Assembly (NCBI GenBank): GCA_016713275.1
Contig: JADJPL010000004.1
Span: 1 to 64,000 of the forward strand
Length of the DNA stretch: 64,000 nt
Reading direction: 5' to 3'
Source: Haliscomenobacter sp.
Lineage (GTDB): Bacteria > Bacteroidota > Bacteroidia > Chitinophagales > Saprospiraceae
Shown here: positions 47,000 through 56,067 of the stretch, in pieces
Layout of the letters: the number at the start of each line of letters is the position of its first letter
Position numbering within the stretch: the first letter of the stretch is position 1
Translations under genes and position numbers: made by a program
Notes under the pieces: generated by a model
The model's input: the letters and a program-made list of their open reading frames with translations, nothing else
What the model was told of the DNA's origin: nothing
Databases searched by the model: none

Positions 47000-49612
47000 A
47001 TGAAAAGCTTTTCTGTTATCCCAAAGGCCCTTTTCCCGCTTTGCGCGGGAATGGCCTGCCTGTTTTTCGGAGCCAGCCTGTCTGGCCAAAAACTCGTGTT
47101 AAACGATTCGTCCTATTTCGAGAAACCGGGCGTCAATGTCTTGGTATTTAGCAACCTATACAACGGCATGTTTTTCGATGAAAAAACGGCGGGTATCGAA
47201 TGGATCCACCATGGAGTGCGGACTTCAACCGGCGGGGCTGTGCGCCTGCAACCTACTCCGGAGCAATGGGACTTAATTCCCACCATGGCCGATCGCAGAG
47301 TGGATAAAGCCAACCAGCTCATCGAGGTGGTTTTAAAATACAAGGAATACGATTTCACTTCAAGGGTAACCGTTCAACCCAAAGACGAGGGGGTCGAAAT
47401 AAATGTATTTCTCGACCAGCCTATACCGGAAAAACTGGAGGGAAATGCGGGTTTCAATCTCGAATTTTTGCCGTCGGCCTATTTTGAAAAAACCTATTTA
47501 ATGGATGGGAAACCTGGAATTTTCCCCTTATACCCATCCAGCAATACCAAGGTGGAATCCATCGCCAAAAAAATACCCCAGTTTGGCGGGTATAATACCT
47601 TCGACGAAAGGGGAAAGCCGGAATTTATCGTTCCGCTGGCCCTGACAAACGGCAAAACCCTGGTTTTGGCGCCCGAGGACCCCGAGCGCATGGTAACGAT
47701 CCAATCCGACTCGGAGATGATGCTTTTCGATGGGCGCAACCTGGCCCAAAACGGCTGGTTTATCGTGCGTAGTCTGCTCCCCGCTAAAAGAACGGGAAAG
47801 GTGCTGACCTGGTTCGTAAAACCCCATGCCATTCCAAATTGGAAACGGGCGCCGGTCATCGGTTTTTCGCAAGTAGGCTATCACCCGAAGCAGGAGAAAG
47901 TAGCCGTCATCGAATTGGACAAAACGGATACGCCCTTAAAAACGGCATCTCTGTTTCAAGTAAACGCCGATGGGCAGGTCGTAGAGAAATTAAAAGGCGA
48001 AGTAAAACCTTGGGGGCTGTTTTTGCGCTACCAGTACGCCAAATTTGATTTCAGCGCGGTCGTGGATCCGGGGGTTTATTTCATTCAATACGGCGGCCAG
48101 AAGACCAACACCTTTGCTATAGGACCCAACGTACACGATAACATTTGGCACCCCACCCTGGATGTCTGGTATCCCGTACAGATGGACCACATGACCGTCA
48201 ACGAAGCCTACCGGATATGGCACGGAACGCCGTTTCTCGACGACGCGCTGCAGGCGCCCACCAATATCCAGCATTATGACGGTTACAGCATGGGCGATAC
48301 CACCGATACCAAGTACAAACCCTATGAACGCATTCCAGGGCTGGACGTTGGCGGTTGGTTTGATGCAGGGGATTTTGATATTCAAACCGGATCGCATTGC
48401 AGCGCCTTGTTAAGTTTTGTGGATGCCTGGGAGCGATTAAAGCTCGACCGGGATCAAACCTATATTGACCAAGCCAAACGCTATGTGGATATTCACCGCC
48501 CCGATGGAAAACCCGACCTGCTGCAACAAATCGAGCATGGGGCCCTAAACCTGGTTGCCCAGGTTAAACATATCGGGCATCCCGTTCGGGGCATTGTCGT
48601 CCCCAACCTCCATCAATACCACCATTTAGGCGATGCCAGCACCGAAACCGATAACCTGCCCTACAACCCCAGGTTAAAGCCCTACGAATCCGATGGAAAA
48701 TCGAGCGGCACGATGGACGACCGGTGGGCATTTACCACCCGAACCGCCTCCTTAGACTATTCGACCGCCTCCGCCCTGGCGGCCTCCAGCCGGGCGTTGA
48801 AAGGCTTTAACGATTCCCTGGCTCAACAATGCCTCCAATCGGCCAAAAAGCTCTGGAGTGAAAACGAAGGACGCCGGTCTGCCGCAGATACCTCCCGGTT
48901 TGCTTCTGCCTTCAGAAGAGCCTCGGAGTTGCCCGCAGCCCTTCAACTATACCTCGCGACCAAGGACGACCGCTACGGCAAAAGATTCAGGGATTCCATC
49001 TTTCAGACCCTCGACAGGTCCCTGGCGTTTGGCATATCCGCTGCGTTGCAGGCGTATCCGTATATGGACAAACCGTACCAGGATAAATTAAAAGAATATG
49101 TCGTCAGGTATAAAGCGTCCCTCGACAATCTGAGCAAACAAAATCCCTATGGCGTACCCGTGACGGGAAGAGGCTGGGGAGGAAGCGGAAACGTCGTTAA
49201 CTGGGCAATTACCAACTATTATGCCCACACCTATTATCCCGACGTGGTTGGCCCTGAATACGTTTTCAAAGGCCTGAATTATATTTTTGGCTGCCACCCC
49301 TATTCCAATATTTCCTTCGTTTCCGCCGTGGGCGCGCGCTCCAAGAAAATTACCTATGGAAACAACAGGGCAGATTTCAGTTACATCGCAGGAGGCATCG
49401 TCCCCGGATTGCTTCTGTTGAATCCGGATTTTCCTGAAAACAAAGAAGATTGGCCCTTCCTATGGGGTGAAAACGAGGTGACCATCGGCGGCTCGGCGGC
49501 GTATTTGATGCTCGCTGGGGCTGTTTCCGAAATGATGAAAAAAAAGTGTTTCCCCCCCCCCCCTTACCCCCCCCTAATACCCTGCTCATCCACTTTAATC
49601 AAAAATAAATGA
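47000..49612 (+). CDS. GH9 endoglucanase-like enzyme with N-terminal Ig-like domain
   Basis: Inverting (alpha/alpha)6-barrel enzyme for beta-1,4-glucan or xyloglucan backbones. 870 residues with a signal peptide. An extra N-terminal beta region (30-280) precedes the CelD_N-type Ig-like domain (VIGFSQVGYHPKQEKVAVIE). The barrel has the catalytic Asp pair in GGWFDAGDFDIQTG, VTGRGWGGSGNVV and the catalytic acid Glu in LWGENEVTIGGSAAYLML. The last 25 residues follow a C12 run (49552-49563) and a C8 run (49567-49574) and read as proline-rich; the true C-terminus may differ by a frameshift. It overlaps the next gene by 4 bp (ATGA). It is the only clear glucanase in the locus and, with GH31 and GH95, points to xyloglucan. 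Confidence 0.9.
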   Translation: MKSFSVIPKALFPLCAGMACLFFGASLSGQKLVLNDSSYFEKPGVNVLVFSNLYNGMFFDEKTAGIEWIHHGVRTSTGGAVRLQPTPEQWDLIPTMADRRVDKANQLIEVVLKYKEYDFTSRVTVQPKDEGVEINVFLDQPIPEKLEGNAGFNLEFLPSAYFEKTYLMDGKPGIFPLYPSSNTKVESIAKKIPQFGGYNTFDERGKPEFIVPLALTNGKTLVLAPEDPERMVTIQSDSEMMLFDGRNLAQNGWFIVRSLLPAKRTGKVLTWFVKPHAIPNWKRAPVIGFSQVGYHPKQEKVAVIELDKTDTPLKTASLFQVNADGQVVEKLKGEVKPWGLFLRYQYAKFDFSAVVDPGVYFIQYGGQKTNTFAIGPNVHDNIWHPTLDVWYPVQMDHMTVNEAYRIWHGTPFLDDALQAPTNIQHYDGYSMGDTTDTKYKPYERIPGLDVGGWFDAGDFDIQTGSHCSALLSFVDAWERLKLDRDQTYIDQAKRYVDIHRPDGKPDLLQQIEHGALNLVAQVKHIGHPVRGIVVPNLHQYHHLGDASTETDNLPYNPRLKPYESDGKSSGTMDDRWAFTTRTASLDYSTASALAASSRALKGFNDSLAQQCLQSAKKLWSENEGRRSAADTSRFASAFRRASELPAALQLYLATKDDRYGKRFRDSIFQTLDRSLAFGISAALQAYPYMDKPYQDKLKEYVVRYKASLDNLSKQNPYGVPVTGRGWGGSGNVVNWAITNYYAHTYYPDVVGPEYVFKGLNYIFGCHPYSNISFVSAVGARSKKITYGNNRADFSYIAGGIVPGLLLLNPDFPENKEDWPFLWGENEVTIGGSAAYLMLAGAVSEMMKKKCFPPPPYPPLIPCSSTLIKNK

Positions 49613-51531
49613 AACGGACCGCCTTCTTTTTCGTTTGTGTTTTGGCGCTGCCTGTTGGCGCCTTTTCCCAACCTACCGTAATGCAGGCCCCGCAGGGGTT
49701 TGACCAAGTAAGGGTAGGGATTCCCACAGGGAAAATAGATACCATTCAATACAAATCCGCTACCGTCGACACGACCCGAAGGGCTCTGGTCTATACGCCT
49801 CCCGGGTTTTCGAAAACAAAAAAATATCCCGTTTTTTATTTGTTACATGGAATTGGCGGCGATGAGAAGGAATGGTTGAAAGGAGCAACCCCCCAGGTCA
49901 TTTTAGACAACCTGTACGCCGAAGGAAAAATTCAGCCCATGATCGTGGTCATGCCCAACGGCAGGGCAATGAAGGACGACCGCGCCGTTGGCAATGTCTT
50001 TGACCGGGAAAAAGTGGAGGCGTTTGCTACATTTGAAAAAGACTTGCTCAACGACCTGATTCCTTTTATAGAAAAAAAATATCCCACCCTGACAGATAAA
50101 GAACACCGCGCTATTGCCGGCCTGTCGATGGGCGGAGGCCAGTCTCTGAATTTCGGTTTGGGCCATCTCGACCAATTCGCCTGGGTAGGAGGGTTTTCTT
50201 CGGCGCCTAATACCAAAAGTCCGGAGGAATTGATCCCCGACCCCGAAGAAGCTAAAAAACAGTTGAAATTGCTCTGGATGTCCTGCGGAGATAACGATGG
50301 CCTTATCACGTTCAGCAAACGTATCCACGACTACCTGTTTCCATACGACGTGCCCCATATTTACTATATCGAGCCGGGCGTCCACGATTTTAAAGTATGG
50401 AAAAACGGGTTGTATATGTTTTCCCAGTTTCTCTTCAAACCCGTCGACCCCTCCACTTTTCTCAATACACCCTTCTGGGAACTCCCGCCGCCTCCAATGT
50501 GCGCAACGCGCGGTACCCTCAGATTTTGCCCGACAACCGGGTGCTTTTCCGGATCAAAGCGCCGGAAGCACAGCTCGTGCAAATCGACCTGGCCAAAAAA
50601 TACGATATGAAAAAAGACACCGGCGGGTTTTGGACCCTCACCACGGATGTCGTCAGTCCCGGATTTCATTACTACTCCCTGCTCATCGACGGGGTAGCGG
50701 TAGCCGATCCCGCCAGCGAAACGTTTTACGGCATGGGCCGCATGGCCAGCGGGATTGAAATCCCGTTTAAAGAAGGCGATTTCTATGCATTGAAAAACGT
50801 GCCGCACGGCAGCATCCGCATAGAACGGTACTTGTCCAAAACCACGAATACCTGGCGGGAAGCCTATATCTACACCCCTGCCGGATACGACCAATCGACG
50901 GATAAATACCCCGTTTTGTATTTGCTTCACGGTGGAGGCGAAGACCAAAGAGGCTGGGCAACCCAAGGCCGGACCAACCTCATTCTGGACAACCTCATCG
51001 CCGCATCCAGGGCCAAGCCTATGCTGGTAGTTATGCTCGATGGAAATACAGGCGGCCCCGGCGGCCTGGCTGGTTTTAATGAAAACGCGCTGCGGGCATT
51101 TGAAAACGAACTCAAACAAAGCGCCATCCCCTTTGTGGAAAGCAACTTCCAGGTACTGACCGGCGCCAATTCCCGCGCTCTGGCGGGCTTATCCATGGGC
51201 GGGATACAAACCCTTTATGCAGGGATCAAAAACACCGACCTCTTTTCCTATCTGGGCGTGTTCAGCTCGGGATGGTTTGCCAATAACCCCGCCCTTTCCG
51301 ACCCCAATACGCATTCATGAAAACCAACGCCGCAACGATCAACACCAACCTCAGGAGTTCTGGATTTCGATGGGAGGCCCCGAAGATATCGCATTCCAGA
51401 ACTGCAAAACCATGCGCGCCAAATTTGACGAAATGGGCATCAAATACCGCTACAGCGAATACCCCGGCGGCCATACCTGGCCGGTTTGGCGGCACGATTT
51501 GTATGCCTTTGCGCAGTTGTTGTTCAAGTAA
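49609..51531 (+). CDS. Tandem CE1 esterase: esterase, E-set domain, esterase (three frameshifts)
   Basis: Feruloyl- or acetyl-xylan-esterase-like protein with two alpha/beta-hydrolase domains. Signal MKRTAFFFVCVLALPVGAFSQ; first domain with YPVFYLLHGIGGDEKEW and nucleophile Ser in AIAGLSMGGGQSLNFG, ending near VWKNGLYMFSQFLF. Then NVRNARYPQILPDNRVLFRI opens a CBM48-like E-set domain, followed by the second hydrolase: YPVLYLLHGGGEDQRGW, ALAGLSMGGIQTLYAG and catalytic His in YPGGHTWPVWRHDL. The frame changes near 50460-50490, 51300-51325 and 51345-51360; each is repaired by one added base. Repaired length is about 640 residues. Last gene of the locus. It would free ferulate or acetate cross-links from arabinoxylan. 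Confidence 0.85.
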
Positions 51532-51615
51532 GAGAGACTAGCTATCTCAAAACCTTTTCCAATGTGTTGGGGGTATTCCTTAACCCTATGGCTCGCAAAG
51601 GCTGATGAAGCACTT

Positions 51616-51699
51616 TCCCCCTTTGAAGGGGGTTAGGGGGATGAAACTTCCGGGATGCTGGGGAAAGGTTTCATCCCCCCGACCCCCTTCAAAGGGGGA
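51616..51699. repeat. Long inverted repeat between convergent genes
   Basis: The arms 51616-51646 and 51668-51699 contain CCCCCTTTGAAGGGGG and GGGATGAAAC in opposite orientation and pair almost throughout, around a loop of about 20 nt. Each arm contains a smaller palindrome (CCCCCTTTGAAGGGGG). It lies between the convergent CE1 and regulator genes and could terminate both. Similar elements recur in Bacteroidota intergenic DNA. Confidence 0.7.
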
Positions 51700-51731
51700 G
51701 AACGCCATATCCTATAGTTTTGAGATGGCTT

Positions 51732-52611
51732 CTAAGCCATTTTACCGGTTTCTAACCGGTATCCCACCCCATGCACAGCGACAATAGACACCGACGGGTC
51801 GGCCGACAGCTTTTTCCGCAACCGGGAGACAAAGACATCCACGCTTCGGCCGACCAACACCCCTTCATCAGCCCATACCTGGGTGAGGATGAACTCCCGC
51901 TCGAGCAACTGGCCGGAGTGGGTAACAAAAAGCCGGAGCAATTTCGCCTCCCGAAAGGTCAAGTCCTGGCGTAGGCCTCCGCATTCCAATACCTGGCCGG
52001 CCACGTCCAAACGCGACTGGCCAAACGTAAAGCCAAGGCGGTCCTTCCGAAGGAGGGCCGCCTTGGGCCTGCGGCGCCGCAAAAACAACCAAAGACCAAG
52101 CCCTACTGCCCAACAGGGCTATCCATTGCAGGCTCTTTGTTCGCATAGACCACCTGCCCGGACTGGCATGCACAAACGAAATCTCCAGGTAATGGCAGCC
52201 TTTGGGCATCGACCTTCCGGTACAGGGTACGCCCTCGCTGCCAGATAAATCCGCCTTTTGATACCCCAAATCAATGAGCGCATCGGCACAACGACGCACG
52301 GTCACTTCGTATGCATCGCGGATTCCGTAGTGGTCCAGGGATTGCTGTAACAAAGAAGGCAAAGAGTCGTACGCAAAGGACGATTCGAGGCGGACCCGCC
52401 AAATGCCATCGGCAACCTGCTCCACCGCAGGTATCCGGCTCGTGCTGTCTCCTGCTGCCCTCAGCAAACCGTCCGCCGTGCGGCGCAATGCGAGGTTGAC
52501 CTTCTCAGGCGCCTTGCCCGGGTATTTTTCTGGCGTAAGGGATAGAATCCATGCCGTAAACGGCAAAACGGCCAGTAAAACCCCGTATTTTTCAAATCGA
52601 ATCCATGGCAT
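51732..52611 (-). CDS. Membrane-anchored winged-helix transcription regulator (one frameshift)
   Basis: One-component regulator with a periplasmic sensing part and a cytoplasmic DNA-binding domain. The N-terminus (YGVLLAVLPFTAWILSL) is a signal anchor; a periplasmic region of about 130 residues (with two Cys pairs, VRRCADALIDLGYQ and GVPCTGRSMPKGCHY) follows. A second membrane helix is restored after the frame break near 52110: LQWIALLG then GLGLWLFLRRRRPKAALL. The C-terminal OmpR-type winged helix reads LTFREAKLLRLFVTHSGQLL, then VGRSVDVFVSRLRKKLSADP and VHGVGYRLE, with no receiver domain. Repaired length is about 293 residues. It lies 21 bp after the propeller gene on the same strand, so the two may be a sensor pair. 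The inducing signal is unknown. Confidence 0.75.
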
Positions 52612-52632
52612 ACCCGAAGATAACGCGCTTTT

Positions 52633-53694
52633 TCAACAGCCCGTAATCCTCAGGGCGAAAATCCGGTTTTCCGACGCCGTCAGGCGGATAAAAGTTGCCG
52701 CTCCGGCATCAAGGGGTTGGATCAACTCCCATGTTTTGCCCTGGTCTGCCGAGCGGAAAACCCCGGCATCGCTGGTGGAGAAAAGGTATTCGCCCGCTTG
52801 CTCTATTTCGTACATGCTGTTCAGCGCCGTTGGGAGTTTGCCGCCGTTCAGCGCCTCCCAGGTGGCGCCCTGGTCGGAGGAGATAAATACCCTGTTTCTT
52901 GGTTGTCTTCCAAACTGCGTTTCTGCTCCAAGAATGGCGGCCATGTTGTCTCCCAGCATCCCGATGTGCACTGCATGGCCTCCCTTTAGCGACCAATCCC
53001 ACTGCGCGCCGCCGTTGGTCAGTACCCAATCCCAGTGCGCTCCGTTGTCGGTAGAGCGCATCACGCCCCGGTTGCCCCCGGCAATCAGCACGCCGTTTAT
53101 CTCGATGAGTTTGGTGATGGCGCCACTTGTCGAGGAGAAGACCTGCTCCCAGGTTTTGCCATAGTCAGCGGATCTATAAATCCCCTTGTCGCAGCCAACG
53201 AACAACGCCCCGCCCTGGGTTTCCGCGACCGAATGAATCACCTGACCGTTCAGCCCCTGGCTCAACGACATCCAAAGGCCCGTGGCCGGTTGGCGGTGAA
53301 CCAACCCATTCCTGCCGTCGAGGACGAGGAGCCCGGATTTCCCCGAATAGATTTTCGTGATAGGACTTCCGATCAACAGGTCTTTCTCCCAAACAGGCTG
53401 TCCGGAGACCATGCGTCCGCGATACAACCCTTCAGCGGCGCCAAGCCACCATTCGTTTCCTTCTGCATAAAAATCAAATGGCTGCACCTTGCCAGGCAGC
53501 CCCGCGCTAACCTCTACCCAGCTCTGGCCCCCGTCGGCCGATTGCTGAAGGATTTCCTCTTCCGGTTTTGGAAAAACTTCCGGAAATGCCGCCTTCAGGC
53601 TTGCCGTTGGGGTCGAAATGGCCTCCGGAGCAGGACCGCCGGCGAAAAAATCGGAGCGAAAAAGAAGCACAAAAAGAAAATGGATCGGAATCAT
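52633..53694 (-). CDS. Exported BNR/Asp-box beta-propeller protein
   Basis: 353 residues with an N-terminal signal (MIPIHFLFVLLFRSDFFAGG). At least five Asp boxes (S-x-D-x-G-x-x-W) mark propeller blades: SADGGQSW, SADYGKTW, STDNGAHW, SSDQGATW and SADQGKTW. Such propellers occur in sialidases, sortilin-like and Ycf48-like proteins; no catalytic sialidase residues (Arg triad) were recognised, so this is more likely a binding or assembly protein of the envelope. It is co-directional with, and 21 bp ahead of, the membrane-anchored regulator, suggesting a shared role. Intact. Confidence 0.8.
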   Translation of the reverse strand: MIPIHFLFVLLFRSDFFAGGPAPEAISTPTASLKAAFPEVFPKPEEEILQQSADGGQSWVEVSAGLPGKVQPFDFYAEGNEWWLGAAEGLYRGRMVSGQPVWEKDLLIGSPITKIYSGKSGLLVLDGRNGLVHRQPATGLWMSLSQGLNGQVIHSVAETQGGALFVGCDKGIYRSADYGKTWEQVFSSTSGAITKLIEINGVLIAGGNRGVMRSTDNGAHWDWVLTNGGAQWDWSLKGGHAVHIGMLGDNMAAILGAETQFGRQPRNRVFISSDQGATWEALNGGKLPTALNSMYEIEQAGEYLFSTSDAGVFRSADQGKTWELIQPLDAGAATFIRLTASENRIFALRITGC

Positions 53695-54029
53695 AAATTA
53701 TTTATTTTGGACAAATATGAAGCCTTTCGCCGCTTCCGGCTGGGTATTGCCGGTAAAATGATGTAAAGGAAATGTAAAAGGTGGTTGAAAACTCATGAAA
53801 AGGAATCGCCCTCTGAACGAGTGTTCCCCAGAAGAACCAGGACGGCTCTTCCCTATCAAATTCGTTCCTAATGCCTCCCCGCGGCCGGGATGGTTCGCCG
53901 AAGAGAAAAGAACGCTTTAGCGTTTAACAAAATACAAAAAGTTACTCCAATATAAAACATTTTGTATTTTTGACTTACCGGCTTTCTTAACCGGAAACAC
54001 CTTTAAATTGCTAAAAAATTCGCCATCCA
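53695..54029. other. Divergent intergenic region with candidate promoter for the VOC gene
   Basis: 335 bp without a gene. TATTTTTG at 53965-53972 fits the -7 element; no good -33 TTTG lies upstream. AATACAAAA (53931-53939) and TTTTGTATT (53960-53968) form an inverted repeat around it and could bind a regulator. Confidence 0.4.
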
Positions 54030-54866
54030 ATGAATCACCCGATGTACCCTTGCCTTTGGTTTGACCAAAACGCCCAAGAAGCGGCGGCGTTTTATTGCTC
54101 CGTTTTCCCCAATTCCCGGTTGCTGCAGGAAAGCCCAATGGCCGTCACCTTCCTGGTGAACGGGACCAAACTCATGGCTCTGAACGGCGGCCCGACGTAC
54201 CAGATCAACCCCGCCATTTCCTTTTTCTACTACTGCGGCAGCGAAGAGGAGATTTTGCGCCTTTATCCCATACTTTCCGAACAGGGGCAGGTGCTGATGC
54301 CGCTGGATAAATACGACTGGTCGCCCAAATACGCCTGGGTCGTCGACCGGTTTGGCGTAAGCTGGCAACTGGATATGGACCCGATCAACTCGCCGCAAAA
54401 GGTTGTCCCCAGCCTGCTTTTCGCCAATGCGAAATCGGGCGAAGTCAAAAACGCCCTGACCCACTACAGCCGGATCTTTCCCGACTCCAGGATCTTGATG
54501 GAAGCCCCCTACCCGCCTTCGGCGCAACAGCCCGAAGGCGCCCTGCTCTTTGCCCAGTTCAAGCTGTCGGGCTTTATCTTCAATTCCATGAGCAGTTCCA
54601 TACCCCACGATTTTGATTTCTGCCCCGCCGTTTCGTTTGTTATCGAGGCGGACACCCAGGAAACGATCGACTATTTTTGGGAGCAGCTCGGCGCTGGCGG
54701 CCAATTCGGCAGGTGCGGATGGCTGGTCGACCGGTTTGGCGTGTCCTGGCAGGTGATTCCAGCATTGCTATCGGCATTAATGAACGATCCGGAAAAAGCG
54801 CCCCGGGTAGTCCAGGCGTTTTTGGCTATGGACAAACTGGACCTGGAAACGCTCCAAAATGCCTGA
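54030..54866 (+). CDS. VOC-superfamily protein with two PhnB-like domains
   Basis: 278 residues made of two related glyoxalase/bleomycin-resistance-fold modules. The first begins MYPCLWFDQNAQEAAAFYCS and ends WVVDRFGVSWQLD; the second begins VVPSLLFANAKSGEVKNALT and ends WLVDRFGVSWQVIP. The paired VDRFGVSWQ motif is typical of the PhnB / 3-demethylubiquinone-methyltransferase-like group. Members are usually annotated without a proven substrate. Cytoplasmic; followed after 12 bp by a small unknown gene. Intact. Confidence 0.88.
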   Translation: MNHPMYPCLWFDQNAQEAAAFYCSVFPNSRLLQESPMAVTFLVNGTKLMALNGGPTYQINPAISFFYYCGSEEEILRLYPILSEQGQVLMPLDKYDWSPKYAWVVDRFGVSWQLDMDPINSPQKVVPSLLFANAKSGEVKNALTHYSRIFPDSRILMEAPYPPSAQQPEGALLFAQFKLSGFIFNSMSSSIPHDFDFCPAVSFVIEADTQETIDYFWEQLGAGGQFGRCGWLVDRFGVSWQVIPALLSALMNDPEKAPRVVQAFLAMDKLDLETLQNA

Positions 54867-54878
54867 TGATTTAGCCCG

Positions 54879-55196
54879 ATGAACCGTTATTTCTGGACCG
54901 GAATTTGCCGCACAGAACGCCAGGAGGGAATCAACCAAATTCGGGACTGTATCGGGCGTTATGGATTCCTGACCGATTCCCGGTTCTTTTCCGATCTGGC
55001 CATGAGTATGCAGATCGAATTGGAAGAACGGCAGGTCCCGGCATGTTACTCCGACCTTGCCGGCGTTATCCAACTTTCGCCGTTGCCGCCAGAACAACCC
55101 GCTGAATCTTCCGAAGAATGTCTTATTTTGCTGCACGTTGCGTTTGCCCGGGGAACGGGAAATCTGGAAATAGATATTCCCGAAGTACCCGGATAA
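54879..55196 (+). CDS. Conserved-looking hypothetical protein
   Basis: 105 residues starting MNRYFWTGICRTERQEGINQ, with no signal peptide or membrane segment. I do not recognise the family. Codon use and the 12-bp spacing from the VOC gene suggest a real gene in the same transcript. The C-terminal part is acidic (NLEIDIPEVPG). Confidence 0.6.
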   Translation: MNRYFWTGICRTERQEGINQIRDCIGRYGFLTDSRFFSDLAMSMQIELEERQVPACYSDLAGVIQLSPLPPEQPAESSEECLILLHVAFARGTGNLEIDIPEVPG

Positions 55197-55252
55197 CCCA
55201 TTTTCGTTCGAACTCTGCCATCCGTTCCAAATTTTAAACAAAACCAATTCCT

Positions 55253-55823
55253 ATGCCAGTCCGCTCTTTAGGTCTATTATCGCTCATTGGGCTTTTCTTT
55301 TCCTCTTATCCTGCGGAAACCAATCCCAACCCACCAAAGTCCTACTCCTCGCCGGCGCCCGACTCGGCCGCCGTAGCAGATGTCATCCATGGGTTTTATC
55401 AGTGGTACGACGCGTTTATCGAGAATGGCGGGGAAAATCGGGGTTCACAAAGGAAGAAAACGGTCATTTGGCGTTGGATTCCGTTGCCTTTGAGGCCTAT
55501 TTTGCTCAATTCCAGGAAACCGGATTTGTCAGCGAGGAATTTGTACAAAACGAATGGGCCTTCTTTAAAAAATGTGCCGCGTTTTGGCAGAACGAATCCC
55601 TGGGCGAAGTACCAACCTGCCTCGACGCCGATAAATATTTCTGCGCCCAGGATTGGGACATCCAGTTTGGACTACCGCTCCGGTAAGGATCAACCCACTG
55701 GGCGACAACCGGATGGCCGCCACCCTTTATGGTGGGAGTTCGAAGAACGCAACTTCGAGCTAAAAAGAGGGCGATAAATGGGTATTGACGAAAATCGAAT
55801 GCGATATGGGGATGGAAGAATAG
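55253..55823 (+). CDS. DUF3828-like lipoprotein (several frameshifts)
   Basis: Read across frames the product is a lipoprotein of about 190 residues. The signal is MPVRSLGLLSLIGLFF followed, one frame over, by FLLSCGNQSQPT with a lipobox Cys. The mature part has VIHGFYQWYDAFI, FTKEENGHLALDSVAFEAYF, DADKYFCAQDWD and ends GDKWVLTKIECDMGMEE at 55823. The FYxWY start and the basic-acidic C-terminal strand resemble DUF3828 (YbjP-type) proteins of unknown role. At least five frame changes are needed, most repaired by one base. Such density over 570 bp with well-kept segments suggests sequencing error. Confidence 0.55.
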
Positions 55824-55835
55824 CCTGCTGTTCAT

Positions 55836-55935
55836 GGGGCTGTCTCAAAGCCAACTTGCCGGCAGATTATTCTCTTTTTCAATTCTAACAAAAATTGCTC
55901 TGCAATTTGTTAGGATCAGACCTTTGAGACCGGCT
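55836..55935. repeat. Dispersed palindromic element, copy 3
   Basis: GGGGCTGTCTCAAAG (55836-55850) opens the element, and CTTTGAGACCGGCTC closes it with partial pairing. The centre, CTAACAAAAATTGCTCTGCAATTTGTTAG (its two halves about 55885-55914), has the same TTGCTCTGCAA core and flanks as copy 2. It follows the DUF3828-like gene by 12 bp. Confidence 0.7.
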
Positions 55936-55937
55936 CG

Positions 55938-56023
55938 TTCGCGGGAATCCTAAGATTCCTCGTTCGGTTCGCGGGAATCCTTAGATTCCCTGCGAAACTA
56001 TCCGCCGGTCCCCTGACCGGCGG
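55938..56023. repeat. Two 30-bp-period direct repeats and a hairpin
   Basis: TTCGCGGGAATCCTAAGATT (55938) recurs as TTCGCGGGAATCCTTAGATT (55968), each holding a small palindrome around GGAATC/GATTCC. CCGCCGGTC (56002-56010) pairs with its complement at 56015-56023 around CCCT, a possible terminator without a T run. Confidence 0.5.
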
Positions 56024-56067
56024 GCCATTCAATAAACCATTTTGCAATAAAGAACACCTGCCACTCC

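Noticed and set aside
55938..55990. Two 30-bp-period repeats as the remains of a CRISPR array
   Set aside because: Only two units, about 7 bp between them and no cas gene.
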